NCBI RefSeq assembly: GCF_029626265.1
Contig: NZ_JARUBN010000001.1
Location: forward strand, 7,443,001 to 7,507,000
DNA from: Micromonospora sp. WMMD1102
GTDB taxonomy: Bacteria; Actinomycetota; Actinomycetes; Mycobacteriales; Micromonosporaceae
Length of the DNA stretch: 64,000 bases
Direction: 5' to 3'
Shown piece by piece: positions 44,306-53,484 of this stretch; the first letter of the stretch is position 1, and the number at the start of each line of letters is the position of its first letter. The translations under genes were made by a program, and so were the position numbers. The notes beneath the pieces were generated by a model. The model saw only the letters and a list, made by a program, of their open reading frames with translations, did not search any database and had not been told where the DNA came from.

Positions 44306-45328
44306 ATGACCATTCCCGTCGGGGGGCTCGTCGACCGGTACGGCCGGGTCGCGACCGACCTGCGCGTCTCGCTCACCGACCGGTGCAACCTGCGGTGCAC
44401 CTACTGCATGCCGGCCGAGGGCCTGCCCTGGCTGCCGAAGTCGGAGGTGCTCACCGACGACGAGATCGTCCGCCTGGTCGGCATCGCGGTACGCCTGCTC
44501 GGGGTGACCGAGGTCCGGTTCACCGGCGGCGAGCCGCTGATCCGCCCCGGGCTGCCGGAGATCGTCGCCGCCGTCGCCGCGCTCCGCCCCCGGCCGGTGC
44601 TCTCGCTGACCACCAACGGAATCGGGCTGGACCGGCTCGCCGGGCCGCTGCGCGAGGCCGGACTCGACCGGGTCAACGTCTCGCTGGACACCCTCGACCC
44701 GACCCGGTTCACCGAGCTGACCCGCCGACCCCGGCTGGACGCCGTACTCGACGGGTTGGCCGGGGCGGTGGCCGCCGGGCTGACCCCGGTGAAAATCAAC
44801 TCGGTGTTGATGCGCGGGGTCAACGACGGCGAGGCGCCCGAACTGCTCCGCTTCGCGCTGGCCCACGGCTATCAGCTCCGGTTCATCGAGCAGATGCCGC
44901 TGGACGCCCAGCACGGCTGGGACCGGTCGACGATGGTCACCGCCGAGGAGATCCTCGCCGCGCTGCGGGCCGAGTTCACCCTGTTGCCCGACCCGGCCGA
45001 GCGGGGCGGGACGCCGGCCGAGACGTGGCTGGTGGAAGGTTGGACGGACACCGCCGGCCGGCCGGCCCGGGTGGGTGTGATCGGCAGCGTGACCCGGCCG
45101 TTCTGCGGGGACTGCGACCGGACCCGGCTCACCGCCGACGGACAGGTCCGGAACTGCCTCTTCGCCACCGACGAGTCCGACCTACGGGCGGCACTGCGCG
45201 GCGGCGCCTCCGACGACGAACTCGCGCAGCGGTGGGGGGCGGCGATGTGGGGCAAGCGGGCCGGGCACGGCATCGACGACCCGACGTTCCTGCAACCGGC
45301 CCGGCCGATGTCGGCGATCGGCGGCTGA
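44306..45328 (+). CDS. moaA: GTP 3',8-cyclase
   Basis: A 340-residue radical SAM enzyme that, with MoaC, makes cyclic pyranopterin from GTP. The N-terminal 4Fe-4S cluster is held by DRCNLRCTYC. SAM binding involves FTGGEPL. A second cluster uses the C-terminal FCGDCDRTRLTADGQVRNC region. The C terminus ends in the GG needed for activity. ATG 44306 (the long upstream frame is a shadow of the kinase gene). moaD follows 2 bp later. Confidence 0.97.
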   Translation: MTIPVGGLVDRYGRVATDLRVSLTDRCNLRCTYCMPAEGLPWLPKSEVLTDDEIVRLVGIAVRLLGVTEVRFTGGEPLIRPGLPEIVAAVAALRPRPVLSLTTNGIGLDRLAGPLREAGLDRVNVSLDTLDPTRFTELTRRPRLDAVLDGLAGAVAAGLTPVKINSVLMRGVNDGEAPELLRFALAHGYQLRFIEQMPLDAQHGWDRSTMVTAEEILAALRAEFTLLPDPAERGGTPAETWLVEGWTDTAGRPARVGVIGSVTRPFCGDCDRTRLTADGQVRNCLFATDESDLRAALRGGASDDELAQRWGAAMWGKRAGHGIDDPTFLQPARPMSAIGG

Positions 45329-45330
45329 CG

Positions 45331-45588
45331 ATGACTACCGCACCCACCCTGGTCGTACGCTACTTCGCCGCCGCGCGGGCCGCTGCCGGCGTACCCGAGG
45401 AGACCGTGCCCGGCGTCGGCAGCCTCGACGCGCTCGCCGGTGCGCTGGCCGACCGGCACGGTGCCCGGCTGGCCACCGTGCTGACCATGGCGAGTTTCCT
45501 GGTCGACGGCGTGGCCTGGCACGACCGGCGGGCGCCGCTGCCGGCCGGCGCGACGGTCGACGTGCTGCCTCCGTTCGCGGGCGGCTGA
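45331..45588 (+). CDS. moaD: Molybdopterin synthase sulfur carrier subunit
   Basis: An 85-residue ubiquitin-like protein (VVRYFAAARAAAGVPEETV, ending VDVLPPFAGG). The terminal Gly-Gly is thiocarboxylated and donates sulfur within molybdopterin synthase, whose other subunit MoaE is encoded at 56397-56870. It starts 2 bp after moaA and is followed after 7 bp by a metallophosphoesterase gene. Probably one operon. Confidence 0.93.
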   Translation: MTTAPTLVVRYFAAARAAAGVPEETVPGVGSLDALAGALADRHGARLATVLTMASFLVDGVAWHDRRAPLPAGATVDVLPPFAGG

Positions 45589-45595
45589 GGCGCCC

Positions 45596-46948
45596 GTGCT
45601 GGCTCTGCTCGGTTTCGTCGGCACGTTGACCCTGGTCATCGGCCTGATCCATCTCTACCTGTGGAAGCGGCTGGTCCGGGACACCACCCGGCCCGGGCGC
45701 TGGCGGCGGGCCGGCGGGGTGGCCGTACTGGTGCTGGCCGTGCTCACCCCGGCGACCCTGGTCGGCACCCGGCAGGGCTACTACTGGCTGGCCTGGCCGG
45801 GCTACCTCTGGCTGGCCGTGATGTTCTACCTGCTCGTCCTGCTGGCCGTGCTGGAGATCCCGATGCTGGCCGCCCGGTTGGTCCTGCGCCGCCGCGGTGT
45901 CCGGGCGGCCACGCCCGCACCGGCCGGCGCCACCTCGCCCGCACCGTCGACCCCGGCCCCACCACCGACCCTGGACCTGCTGCCGACCGCGGGCGCGACG
46001 CCGGCCGGGGACGCCACGCCTGCTCCGGACGCGCCGCCGACCCCGGACGCACCGCCGGCCCTCGACGCGCCGCCGACCCCGGACGCGCCGCCGGAAGCCG
46101 GCCACGACCCGGGACGGCGGCTGCTGCTCGCCCGGGGCGCCGCCATCTTCGCCGGGCTCACCGCGGCCGGGATCGTCGGGTACGGCGTCCGCACCGCCCT
46201 CGGCCCGCCACAGGTCGACCGGGTGCGGATCCCGCTGGCCAAGCTCCCCCGGAGCATGGACGGGCTGCGGATCGCCACCGTCTCCGACATCCACATCGGA
46301 CCGTTGACCGGCCGGGCGCACACCGAGCGGATCGTGTCGATCATCAACCGGCTCGACGCCGCCCTGGTGGCGGTGGTCGGTGACCTCGTCGACGGCACGG
46401 TCGGCGAACTCGGTCCCGCCGCCGCACCTTTGCGTGACCTGCGGTCCCGGTACGGCAACTTCTTCGTCACCGGCAACCACGAGTACTACTCCGGGGTCGA
46501 GGAGTGGGTGGTCGAGCTGGACCGGCTCGGGCTGCGGGTGTTACAGAACCGCCGCGCGGAGATCCTGGCCCGGGGCGGCGCCCTCGACCTCGCCGGAGTG
46601 AACGACCCGACCGGTGGGGAACTCGGTTCCGCCCAGGGTCCCGACTTCGAGGCGGCGCTCGGCGGCCGGGATCCGGGCCGGCCGGTGGTGCTGCTCGCGC
46701 ACCAGCCGGTGAACGTGCACGAGGCGGCGAAGCACGGCGTCGACCTGCAACTCTCCGGGCACACCCACGGTGGCCAGATCGTGCCGTTCAATTTGCTGGT
46801 CGCGTTGCAGCAGCCGGTCGTCTCCGGGCACGCCACCGTCGACGGCACCCAGCTCTACGTCACAAACGGCGCTGGCTTCTGGGGTCCGCCGGTCCGGGTC
46901 GGCGCCCCGCCCCAGGTCACCCTGGTCGAACTCCGCTCGACAGCCTGA
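45596..46948 (+). CDS. Membrane metallophosphoesterase
   Basis: A 450-residue membrane protein. About three N-terminal membrane helices precede a Pro/Asp-rich linker with a repeat (PPTPDAPP, ~residues 125-165). A further helix (LLLARGAAIFAGLTAAG) leads to the calcineurin-like phosphoesterase: TVSDIHIGPL, VVGDLVDG, TGNHEYYSG and LSGHTHGGQ bind two metals. Its substrate may be an isoprenyl or phospholipid pyrophosphate in the envelope, but this is inference. GTG 45596. A 55-bp inverted repeat lies 26 bp after its stop. Confidence 0.88.
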   Translation: MLALLGFVGTLTLVIGLIHLYLWKRLVRDTTRPGRWRRAGGVAVLVLAVLTPATLVGTRQGYYWLAWPGYLWLAVMFYLLVLLAVLEIPMLAARLVLRRRGVRAATPAPAGATSPAPSTPAPPPTLDLLPTAGATPAGDATPAPDAPPTPDAPPALDAPPTPDAPPEAGHDPGRRLLLARGAAIFAGLTAAGIVGYGVRTALGPPQVDRVRIPLAKLPRSMDGLRIATVSDIHIGPLTGRAHTERIVSIINRLDAALVAVVGDLVDGTVGELGPAAAPLRDLRSRYGNFFVTGNHEYYSGVEEWVVELDRLGLRVLQNRRAEILARGGALDLAGVNDPTGGELGSAQGPDFEAALGGRDPGRPVVLLAHQPVNVHEAAKHGVDLQLSGHTHGGQIVPFNLLVALQQPVVSGHATVDGTQLYVTNGAGFWGPPVRVGAPPQVTLVELRSTA

Positions 46949-46973
46949 CCGTCCGCGCCGCCGGAGAGGTCCC

Positions 46974-47028
46974 CAAGATTCTTGTTGAACCAGGGTTCGT
47001 GGCGGACCACGGTTCAACAAGAATCTTG
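46974..47028. repeat. 55-bp inverted-repeat element, copy B
   Basis: Perfect 18-bp terminal arms, CAAGATTCTTGTTGAACC and its complement, enclose a 19-nt loop. It has the same length, ends and internal GGTTCG as copy A (5658-5712). Positioned just after the metallophosphoesterase stop, it would form a strong terminator-like hairpin. Confidence 0.85.
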
Positions 47029-47126
47029 CGCCGCCGTGGTTCGCGGCGGAGCGATCGGCCGAGAGGTGGTTTGGTGGGGCGGGAAATCACACTCCTGCGT
47101 GGCGGCACGCGACCGCGAAGCGGATC

Positions 47127-50100
47127 GTGACAGGATGCGGCGTGTCTCCGTTGCGCGCCGCACCCGCTGACGGCTCCCCCTCCGCCGCCGTGCCCTTCGT
47201 CGCCGACCTGCACATCCACTCGAAATACTCCCGCGCGTGCAGCCGTGACCTGACCATGCCGAACCTCGCCTGGTGGGCCCGGCGCAAGGGGATCAGCCTG
47301 CTCGGCACCGGTGACTTCACCCACCCCGCCTGGTACGAGCACCTGCGCGAGTCGCTGCACCCGGCCGAGCCGGGCCTCTACCGGCTCAGCCCGGAGGCGG
47401 AGCGGGACATCGCCCGCCGGCTGCCGCCCCGACTGGCCAGCGTCGCCGAGGCCAGCCCGATGCGGTACATGCTCAGCGTCGAGATCTCCACGATCTACAA
47501 GCGGGACGACCGGACCCGCAAGGTGCACCACCTGATCTACCTGCCCGATCTGGACGCGGTGGCCCGGTTCAACAGCACGCTCGGCCGGATCGGCAACATC
47601 GGCTCCGACGGCCGGCCGATCCTCGGCCTCGACTCCCGCGACCTGCTGGAAATCGTCCTGGAGGCGAGCCCGGACGGATATCTCGTCCCGGCGCACATCT
47701 GGACCCCGTGGTTCTCCGCGCTCGGCTCGAAGTCCGGCTTCGACGCGATCGCGGACTGCTACGCCGACCTCGCCGAGCACATCTTCGCGGTCGAGACCGG
47801 CCTCTCCTCCGACCCGGAGATGAACTGGCGGGTCTCCAGCCTGGACCGCTACCGGCTGGTCTCCAACTCGGACGCGCACTCGCCACCGGCGCTGGCCCGG
47901 GAGGCGACCCTCTTCGCCACCGACCTCGACTACTACGCGGTCCGGGCGGCACTGCGCACCGGGGACGGGCTGGCCGGCACCATCGAGTTCTTCCCCGAGG
48001 AGGGGAAGTACCACGCGGACGGGCACCGGCTCTGCGGGGTCAACTGGGAACCGCAGCGGACCCGGGAGGCGGGCGGGCGCTGCCCGGAGTGCGGCAAGCC
48101 GCTCACGGTCGGCGTACTGAGCCGGGTCGAGGATCTGGCCGACCGGCCGGACGGGCACCGGCCGGCGAACGCGCCCCGGGTGACCCACCTGATCCAGCTC
48201 GCCGAGATCCTCGGCGAGATCAACGGGGTCGGGCCGAAGTCGAAGACCGTGGAGGGGCAGCTCAACACCCTGGTCGCCGGCCTCGGTGCCGAGCTGGACA
48301 TCCTCACCGTCAGCCCGGTCGACGAGATCCGCCGGGTCGGCGGGGAACCGCTCGCCGAGGCGATCACCCGACTCCGGCGCGGCCAGGTACGCCGGATCCC
48401 CGGCTACGACGGCGAGTACGGTGTGATCACCCTCTTCGAGCCCGGCGAACTGCCCGCCGGCTCGGGTGGCGGCGGTCGGGGTGGGACCGGTCGGGGTGGT
48501 GCCGCCGGGCAGGCGGAGACGCTCTTCGCGGACACGCTCTTCGACGTACCCGTGCCGCGACAGCGACCGCCCGCGGAGCCGAAGGCAGCGGCCAGGGCCG
48601 ACGGTCCGGCGGAGCCGGCGCCGGCCGCCCCGACGGTGTCGCGGCGTCGCCCCCGGGCCGCCGCCGTGCCGGCCGAGCCGGCACCGCCGCTCGCGCCGTC
48701 GCCGTCGCCGCACGAGCCGTTCGAGCCGATGCTCGCCGGCATGGAGGAGGTCGGCACCGGGCTGCTGGACCGGCTGGACGCGATGCAGCGGGTCGCCGCC
48801 TCCGCCCCCGGCGGGCCGCTGCTGATCGTCGCCGGGCCGGGCACCGGCAAGACCCGGACCCTCACCCACCGGATCGCGTACCTCTGTGCCGAGCTGAACG
48901 TCTATCCGGAACACTGCCTGGCGATCACCTTCACCCGGCGGGCCGCCGAGGAGCTGCGGCACCGGCTGGACGGGCTGCTCGGGCCGGTCGCCGAGGACGT
49001 CACCGTCGGCACCTTCCACTCGCTCGGCCTGACCATCCTGCGGGAGAACGCCCGCGCCGCCGGACTGCCCGACGACTTCCGGATCGCCGACGACACCGAG
49101 CGGGCGACCGCGCGGGCCGAGGCCGGCGACGACGACGCCACGTACCTGAAACTGCTCCGCGCCGCCGACCTGGTGGACCTGGACGAGCTGGTCGGCCTGC
49201 CGGTGGCGCTGCTGCGCGACGACCCGGAGCTGGTCGAGCGGTACCGGGACCGGTGGCGGTGGATCTTCGTCGACGAGTACCAGGACGTGGACGCGACGCA
49301 GTACGAGCTGCTCCGGCTGCTCAGCCCGGCCGACGGCAACCTCTGCGCGATCGGCGACCCGGACCAGGCGATCTACGCGTTCCGGGGCGCCGACGTGACG
49401 TACTTCCTGCGCTTCTCGCAGGACTTCGTGGACGCCCGGCTGGTCCGGCTGACCCGCAACTACCGGTCGTCGGCGCCGATCCTGGCCGCCGCCGTGCAGG
49501 CGATCGCACCGTCCACCCTGGTCCGGGGCCGCCGGCTCGACCCGGCCCGGCTCGACCCGGAGGCACCGCTGGTCGGCCGCTATCCGGCGGCCTCCGTCGC
49601 GGACGAGGCCGATTTCGTGGTACGCACCGTCGACGAACTCGTCGGTGGGCTGTCGCACCGCTCCCTCGACTCCGGCCGGATCGACGGGCGCACCTCGAAC
49701 GTCTCGTTCTCCGACATCGCGGTGCTGTACCGCACCGACGCGCAGGCGGCACCGATCCTGGACGCGCTCGTCCGGGCGAACATCCCGGTGCAGAAGCGCT
49801 CGCACAACCGGCTGCGGGACCGGCCCGGCGTCTCGGTGATCGCCCGCGAGCTGCGGCACGCCGACGGTCTCGGCGGCTCGGTCGCCGCCCGGGTGCGCCT
49901 GGCCGGGCAGGTACTCGCCGACCGGCACGCCACGCCCACCCTGGACGCCACCGGCGGGATCGGCCCGGACGACATCTGGACCGCCGCCGACCTGCTCACC
50001 CCGCTCGCCCGGCGCTGCGGCGACGACCTGGAGCTGTTCATCTCCCAGCTGGCCACCGGTGCCGAGGTGGACGCCCTCGACCCGCGCGCCGAGGCGGTCA

Positions 50101-50426
50101 CCCTGCTCACCCTGCACGCCGCCAAGGGCCTGGAGTTCCCGGTGGTCTTCCTGCCCGGCTGCGAGGACGGGCTGCTGCCGCTGCGTTTCCCTGGCTCGAC
50201 CCCGACCGACGACGAGGTGGCGGAGGAGCGGCGGCTCTTCTTCGTCGGGCTGACCCGGGCACAGGACCGGCTCTACCTCAGTCACGTCGGCCGGCGGCTG
50301 CGGCACGGCCAGGAGCGGGATTGCGTACCGTCGCCGTTCCTCGACGCGATCGATGCCGGGCTCTTCGAGCGGCTCGGCGACAGCGCTCCGCGCCGGCCGA
50401 GGGACCGCCAGCTCCGACTACTCTGA
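47127..50426 (+). CDS. PHP domain - UvrD/Rep-type helicase fusion
   Basis: A 1099-residue protein. An N-terminal PHP phosphoesterase domain (FVADLHIHSKYSRACSRDL, SVEIS, SDAHSP; residues ~25-260) is followed by a Cys4-type zinc ribbon (CPECGKPL plus a partner pair, ~319), a low-complexity linker, and a superfamily 1A helicase. Helicase motif I is AGPGTGKTRTL (~570), motif II VDEYQDVD (~716), motif III GDPDQAIYAFRG, and the C-terminal motifs TLHAAKGLEF and VGLTRAQDRLYLSH. It likely couples 3'-5' DNA unwinding with a nuclease or phosphatase step in DNA repair. GTG 47127. Confidence 0.9.
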   Translation: MTGCGVSPLRAAPADGSPSAAVPFVADLHIHSKYSRACSRDLTMPNLAWWARRKGISLLGTGDFTHPAWYEHLRESLHPAEPGLYRLSPEAERDIARRLPPRLASVAEASPMRYMLSVEISTIYKRDDRTRKVHHLIYLPDLDAVARFNSTLGRIGNIGSDGRPILGLDSRDLLEIVLEASPDGYLVPAHIWTPWFSALGSKSGFDAIADCYADLAEHIFAVETGLSSDPEMNWRVSSLDRYRLVSNSDAHSPPALAREATLFATDLDYYAVRAALRTGDGLAGTIEFFPEEGKYHADGHRLCGVNWEPQRTREAGGRCPECGKPLTVGVLSRVEDLADRPDGHRPANAPRVTHLIQLAEILGEINGVGPKSKTVEGQLNTLVAGLGAELDILTVSPVDEIRRVGGEPLAEAITRLRRGQVRRIPGYDGEYGVITLFEPGELPAGSGGGGRGGTGRGGAAGQAETLFADTLFDVPVPRQRPPAEPKAAARADGPAEPAPAAPTVSRRRPRAAAVPAEPAPPLAPSPSPHEPFEPMLAGMEEVGTGLLDRLDAMQRVAASAPGGPLLIVAGPGTGKTRTLTHRIAYLCAELNVYPEHCLAITFTRRAAEELRHRLDGLLGPVAEDVTVGTFHSLGLTILRENARAAGLPDDFRIADDTERATARAEAGDDDATYLKLLRAADLVDLDELVGLPVALLRDDPELVERYRDRWRWIFVDEYQDVDATQYELLRLLSPADGNLCAIGDPDQAIYAFRGADVTYFLRFSQDFVDARLVRLTRNYRSSAPILAAAVQAIAPSTLVRGRRLDPARLDPEAPLVGRYPAASVADEADFVVRTVDELVGGLSHRSLDSGRIDGRTSNVSFSDIAVLYRTDAQAAPILDALVRANIPVQKRSHNRLRDRPGVSVIARELRHADGLGGSVAARVRLAGQVLADRHATPTLDATGGIGPDDIWTAADLLTPLARRCGDDLELFISQLATGAEVDALDPRAEAVTLLTLHAAKGLEFPVVFLPGCEDGLLPLRFPGSTPTDDEVAEERRLFFVGLTRAQDRLYLSHVGRRLRHGQERDCVPSPFLDAIDAGLFERLGDSAPRRPRDRQLRLL

Positions 50427-50432
50427 CCAGCG

Positions 50433-51083
50433 TCAAGCGGTGAGGAGCACCGCGCCGAGGGTGCCGGTGAGCATTGCCGGGCCGTGCGGCAGGTGGTCGT
50501 GCCGGCCGATCCGGCCCAGCCGGAGCAGCACGGCGGCGTAGCCGCTGGCCAGCAGCAGGCCGGCCAGTGCACCGGTCAGGGTGGTGCTCCAGCCGTACCA
50601 GCCGGTGGCGAAGCCGAGTCCGAGTGCGAGCTTGGCGTCGCCGGGGCCCAGCCCGGCGGGCGAGAGCAGGACCAGCCCGGCGTACCCCACGGCCAGCGCC
50701 AGTGCGCAGGCCGCCGCCACCGCGTACCGGGCGAACTGGTCGGAGGTGGCCGACGCCGCCCCGAGCAGCCCGGCGAGACCGGCCGCGGCGGGCAGGGTCA
50801 GCCGGTCGGGGAGTCGTCGCACCGCCACGTCGACGAAGCCGAGCACGATTCCGAAGCCGGCGAGCCACAGGTAGCCGAGCAGCGGAAGTACGCCGTCGAC
50901 CCGGGCGGCGAGTGCGGCGAACACGACGGCGCCGACGGCCGCGACCAGCCCGGCGCGCGGGCCGGCGGAAGAGGTGCACCGGAGAACCTGCCGGCGCAGC
51001 AGCGGCCCGAGCAGTACTCCGAGGAGCCCGGCCGCCGCCACGACCGTCAGTGAGTTTGGCGCGCTTCCGGGAGGTGGGGTCAT
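50433..51083 (-). CDS. Prepilin peptidase / type IV leader peptidase (A24)
   Basis: A 216-residue polytopic membrane protein with six or seven helices. The two catalytic Asp motifs are visible: FVDVAVRRLPDRLT and LGPGDAKLALGLG (GxGDxK). It lacks the N-terminal methylase domain, as in many actinobacterial enzymes that process Flp or competence-type pilins. ATG 51083. The neighbours are a helicase gene (convergent, 6 bp apart) and an LppU-like gene (divergent). Confidence 0.85.
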   Translation of the reverse strand: MTPPPGSAPNSLTVVAAAGLLGVLLGPLLRRQVLRCTSSAGPRAGLVAAVGAVVFAALAARVDGVLPLLGYLWLAGFGIVLGFVDVAVRRLPDRLTLPAAAGLAGLLGAASATSDQFARYAVAAACALALAVGYAGLVLLSPAGLGPGDAKLALGLGFATGWYGWSTTLTGALAGLLLASGYAAVLLRLGRIGRHDHLPHGPAMLTGTLGAVLLTA

Positions 51084-51166
51084 CGACGGTCACGCTACGG
51101 TGACCACAGCGGGCCGCTCCCCGGTGGGGGTGAGCCTCTTCCCGATCCGTACCAGGAGGACAGTCG

Positions 51167-51898
51167 ATGGCCAACTACGGACCGCTCGGCGGGCCGTACC
51201 CCGGCCCGCCGGCACAGCCGTGGAACGATCCGAACCGGCCGGCCTCCGACGAGTACGGCCAGCCGGTCGACCCCTGGGGCGACCATGACCAGGCGGGCGC
51301 TGCCGGCTACCCGGGCGGACTTGGGCCGCACACCCGGCCGGCCGACGGCTGGACGGCATCCGACGCCGATCCGGTGTGGGCGACCCCCACTCCGGACCCG
51401 TCCTGGTCCACCTCGGCACCGGACCCGATGCCGAAGGGCCGCGGCAACCGGGCGTTCGTGGCCGTGCTGATCGGCCTGGCCGTGCTGGTCTTCGGCGGCG
51501 CGGCGGTCGGGATCTACCTGTTCGGCCGCGAGCAGGTGGAGCCGGACGCGCAACTGCCGACCAGCGAGCAGACCGAGGCGCCGGACGACACGGCCAGCGC
51601 CCCGGCCGGGCCGGCACCGACGACCGCCCCGGTCGAGCAGGTCGAGCCCTCCACCGACGCGCGGTTCGTCAAGGTCGGTCAGTGCGTCCGGAACGAGGGG
51701 ACGGAGGCGGTGCCGCAGTTGGCGGTCACGAACTGCGCGCCGCAGACCTACGAGGTGCTGGCCCGCTACAACGGTGTCACCACCGGCGCGACGGATGCCA
51801 AGGCCAAGTGCGCCGAGGTGCGGAACTACACGAACTTCTACTTCTTCAACAGCGAACTGGACGAGCTGGACTTCGTCCTCTGCCTGCGGCGGCGCTGA
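51167..51898 (+). CDS. LppU-like membrane protein
   Basis: A 243-residue protein. A cytosolic Pro/Gly/Asp-rich N terminus precedes one membrane helix (AFVAVLIGLAVLVFGGAAVGIYLF), a Pro/Thr linker and a small extracytoplasmic domain (FVKVGQCVRNEGTEAVPQLAVTNC, AKCAEVRNYTNFYFF, DFVLCLRRR; quoted in part). Four Cys may form disulfides. It resembles the LppU/SCO3897-type family, whose role is unknown. ATG 51167 follows AGGAGGACAGTCG. Confidence 0.75.
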   Translation: MANYGPLGGPYPGPPAQPWNDPNRPASDEYGQPVDPWGDHDQAGAAGYPGGLGPHTRPADGWTASDADPVWATPTPDPSWSTSAPDPMPKGRGNRAFVAVLIGLAVLVFGGAAVGIYLFGREQVEPDAQLPTSEQTEAPDDTASAPAGPAPTTAPVEQVEPSTDARFVKVGQCVRNEGTEAVPQLAVTNCAPQTYEVLARYNGVTTGATDAKAKCAEVRNYTNFYFFNSELDELDFVLCLRRR

Positions 51899-51936
51899 CC
51901 GTCACCCGCACACCGGCAGGACCGGCTCGGTAGGCA

Positions 51937-51978
51937 AAACTAGGGCTGTCTAGCGTCCACGCTAGACAGCCCTAGTTT
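51937..51978. repeat. 19-bp perfect inverted repeat containing palindrome copy 1
   Basis: AAACTAGGGCTGTCTAGCG and its exact complement flank the loop TCCA. It sits 39 bp after the LppU-like stop and could terminate it. Its inner 20-mer (51948-51967, GTCTAGCGTCCACGCTAGAC) recurs at 52049-52068 with 17 of 20 bases identical. Confidence 0.75.
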
Positions 51979-52048
51979 CCGCTCGACGGCATCGGACGGC
52001 CCGGCCCGGCCACGGTCCGGCGCGACACGAATACCCCGCTCTACGGAT

Positions 52049-52068
52049 GTCTAGCGTCGCGGCTAGAC
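52049..52068 (+). promoter_or_regulatory. Palindrome copy 2 upstream of the ATPase gene
   Basis: GTCTAGC-GTCGCG-GCTAGAC is an inverted repeat that spans the ATG at 52047 and ends 20 bp before GTG 52089. A -10-like TAGCGT (52076-52081) follows 7 bp after it and lies 7 nt before the GTG. Together with copy 1, 101 bp upstream, it looks like an operator pair for autoregulation. Confidence 0.55.
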
Positions 52069-52088
52069 GGCCCGATAGCGTGCGATAC

Positions 52089-53396
52089 GTGGATCCGGTC
52101 CGCAACCCGTACGCGCCGGGCGCCGGCCAGCGCCCGCCCGAACTCGCCGGGCGGGACCGCGAGCTCGAGGTCTTCGACATCGTGCTGGAACGGATCGCCC
52201 GCGGTCGCCCGGAACGCAGCCTGGTCCTCACCGGCCTGCGCGGGGTCGGCAAGACCGTCCTACTCAACACGCTCCGGTCCCAGGCGATCACCCGACTCTG
52301 GGGCACCGGGAAGATCGAGGCCCGCCCGGACCAGTCGATCCGCCGCCCGGTCGCCGCCGCCCTGCACATGGCGATCCGGGAGCTGGCACCCCGGCACCGG
52401 GCACCGGACCGGATCGACGACTTCCTCGGCGTACTCAAGGCGTTCGCGCTGCGCTCGGCGCCGACCGGTGCGGGCCGGGGTGCCGGGGCGACCCGGCTGC
52501 GGGACCGCTGGCAACCCGGCATCGACGTACCGGCGGCGAGTGGGCGGGCGGACTCCGGCGACATCGAGATCGACCTCGTCGAACTCTTCACCGACGCGGC
52601 CGAGGTCGCCGCCGACGTCGGCACCGGTGTCGCGGTCTTCCTCGACGAGATGCAGGACCTCGGCCCCGAGGACGTCTCCGGGCTCTGCGCGGCCTGCCAC
52701 GAGCTGTCCCAGCTCGGCGCGCCACTGATCGTGGTCGGCGCCGGGCTGCCGCACCTGCCGGCCGTACTCTCCGCCGCCAAGTCGTACTCGGAGCGGCTCT
52801 TCCGTTACCAGCGCATCGACCGGCTGGACCGGATCGCCGCCGACCAGGCGCTCTGCGCCCCGGCCGCCCGGGAGCAGGTCGAGTACGAGCCGAAGGCCCT
52901 CGACCTGCTCTACGAGAAGTCCGGCGGCTACCCGTACTTCGTCCAGGCGTACGGGAAGGCGACCTGGGACTCCGCGCCCCGGTCCCCGGTGACCGCCGCC
53001 GACGTCCGGGTCGCCGCGCCGGAGGCCGAAACCGAGTTGGCGGTCGGGTTCTTCGGCTCCCGGTTCGAGCGGGCGACTCCGGCGGAACGGGAGTACATGC
53101 GGGCGATGGCGACGCTCTCGCTCGTCGAGGCGCCCGAGGGGGCGGACGGCACCGGCGGCGACAGCACCGACGACGGAACGGGCGGCGGAACGGGCGGCGG
53201 CAGCGGACTCCGGGACGACATGGACGCGGCCGTCTCCACCGCCGAGATCGCCCGCTCGCTCGGGCGCAAGCCGGCCAGCCTCTCGCCGGCCCGGGACGCC
53301 CTGATCAAGAAGGGGCTGATCTACTCCGGCGAGCGCGGCACGGTGGCCTTCACCGTCCCGCACTTCGGCCGGTACCTGCGAACCCAGCCGGCCTGA
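52089..53396 (+). CDS. AAA (AAA_16-like) ATPase with C-terminal winged helix
   Basis: A 435-residue STAND/AAA-type ATPase. Walker A is LTGLRGVGKTVLLN. The Walker B-like FLDEMQDLG and sensor region VVGAGLPHLPAVL follow, then FVQAYGKATWD. The C-terminal part is a winged helix (IARSLGRKPASLSPARDALIKKGLI), so it may bind DNA. GTG 52089 is preferred because the ATG at 52047 lies inside a palindrome; GTG 52080 is also possible. It may be controlled by, or bind, the palindromes upstream. Confidence 0.82.
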   Translation: MDPVRNPYAPGAGQRPPELAGRDRELEVFDIVLERIARGRPERSLVLTGLRGVGKTVLLNTLRSQAITRLWGTGKIEARPDQSIRRPVAAALHMAIRELAPRHRAPDRIDDFLGVLKAFALRSAPTGAGRGAGATRLRDRWQPGIDVPAASGRADSGDIEIDLVELFTDAAEVAADVGTGVAVFLDEMQDLGPEDVSGLCAACHELSQLGAPLIVVGAGLPHLPAVLSAAKSYSERLFRYQRIDRLDRIAADQALCAPAAREQVEYEPKALDLLYEKSGGYPYFVQAYGKATWDSAPRSPVTAADVRVAAPEAETELAVGFFGSRFERATPAEREYMRAMATLSLVEAPEGADGTGGDSTDDGTGGGTGGGSGLRDDMDAAVSTAEIARSLGRKPASLSPARDALIKKGLIYSGERGTVAFTVPHFGRYLRTQPA

Positions 53397-53484
53397 CCGG
53401 CACCGCCGCCGCGCAGCCGGCCCGGCCGGCGCCGGCACCACCGGCGGCGGCATGGGCCGGCGCCGCGGGCGGCCCGGCCGCTCG

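Noticed and set aside
46917..50306. A 1129-codon minus-strand open frame
   Set aside because: It mirrors the PHP-UvrD gene codon by codon and shows no family motifs.
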